Below are positions 63,850-64,000 of a stretch of DNA of 64,000 nt, piece after piece. A program made the translations under genes and the position numbers. Position 1 is the stretch's first letter. Each line of letters begins with the position of its first letter. Origin of the DNA: Rhopalosiphum padi (lineage: Eukaryota; Arthropoda; Insecta; Hemiptera; Aphididae); contig NC_083598.1 of assembly GCF_020882245.1 (NCBI RefSeq), forward strand, positions 75,087,714 to 75,151,713. The letters run 5' to 3'. Below the pieces are notes generated by a model, which saw only the letters and a program-made list of their open reading frames with translations, was not told the DNA's origin and made no database searches.

Positions 63850-64000
63850 GCGAAACGTTTTACCGTACAATGTATATATAGGTACATCTGTCTGTTCAAC
63901 CCGACGCGTTTATCCCGGACGCGACGCGTGCCATATAATATAGTTTATACATAGTACATACATATATATATATTATAGGCACGCGAGCACATATAACAAG

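Noticed and set aside
1..64000. tRNA, rRNA or CRISPR features
   Set aside because: I looked for A-box/B-box pairs, rRNA-like segments and spaced direct repeats by eye and found none that held together. Microsatellites are the only regular repeats.

Overview
The window looks like nuclear DNA from an insect. It is strongly A+T-rich by eye, full of TA, TTA and CA microsatellites, with very long introns and canonical GT/AG junctions. The recurring tacctata and taataatatta background and the intron sizes suggest a hemipteran, most likely an aphid; that is an inference from texture. No tRNA, rRNA, CRISPR array, complete transposon or bacterial-type operon was recognised.

I could support one protein-coding gene, on the + strand. 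It spans from before the left edge to at least about 46.5 kb and probably further. It encodes a Musashi-family RNA-binding protein, probably the insect Rbp6-type paralogue. The first RRM and the start codon lie off the left edge. Exons seen: the middle of RRM2 (2571-2619); RNP1 and the rest of the RRM2 core (30158-30240); the end of RRM2 plus the conserved linker (37856-37940); a 33-nt micro-exon (42329-42361); and an Ala/Tyr-rich exon (46348-46431). All five join in frame with matching splice phases. A 60-nt exon at 50338-50397 with a very strong acceptor is likely. Two weaker terminal-exon candidates lie at 55222-55274 and 59483-59791.

The most interesting feature is two alternative ends built the same way. 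At 37940 and again at 46431 the reading frame stays open through a good splice donor. Ignoring the first donor adds 244 residues rich in His, Gln, Gly and Ala (stop at 38675-38677, AATAAA at 38710). Ignoring the second adds 34 residues, also His-rich (stop at 46536-46538). The gene therefore appears able to make at least three C-termini on one RNA-binding core by a choice between splicing and intronic polyadenylation.

The rest is intron or possible 3' untranslated sequence. The 27.5-kb intron 2620-30157 and the region right of 50.4 kb hold scattered GC-richer, CpG-bearing blocks that look like regulatory DNA. One block, near 12.3 kb, has a TATA box 30 nt before an arthropod initiator and may be an internal promoter. 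Another, at 32.3-33.0 kb, is dense in TAATTA homeodomain-type cores. One isolated antisense reading frame (31106-31471, minus strand) has an unusually protein-like composition, but I do not recognise it.
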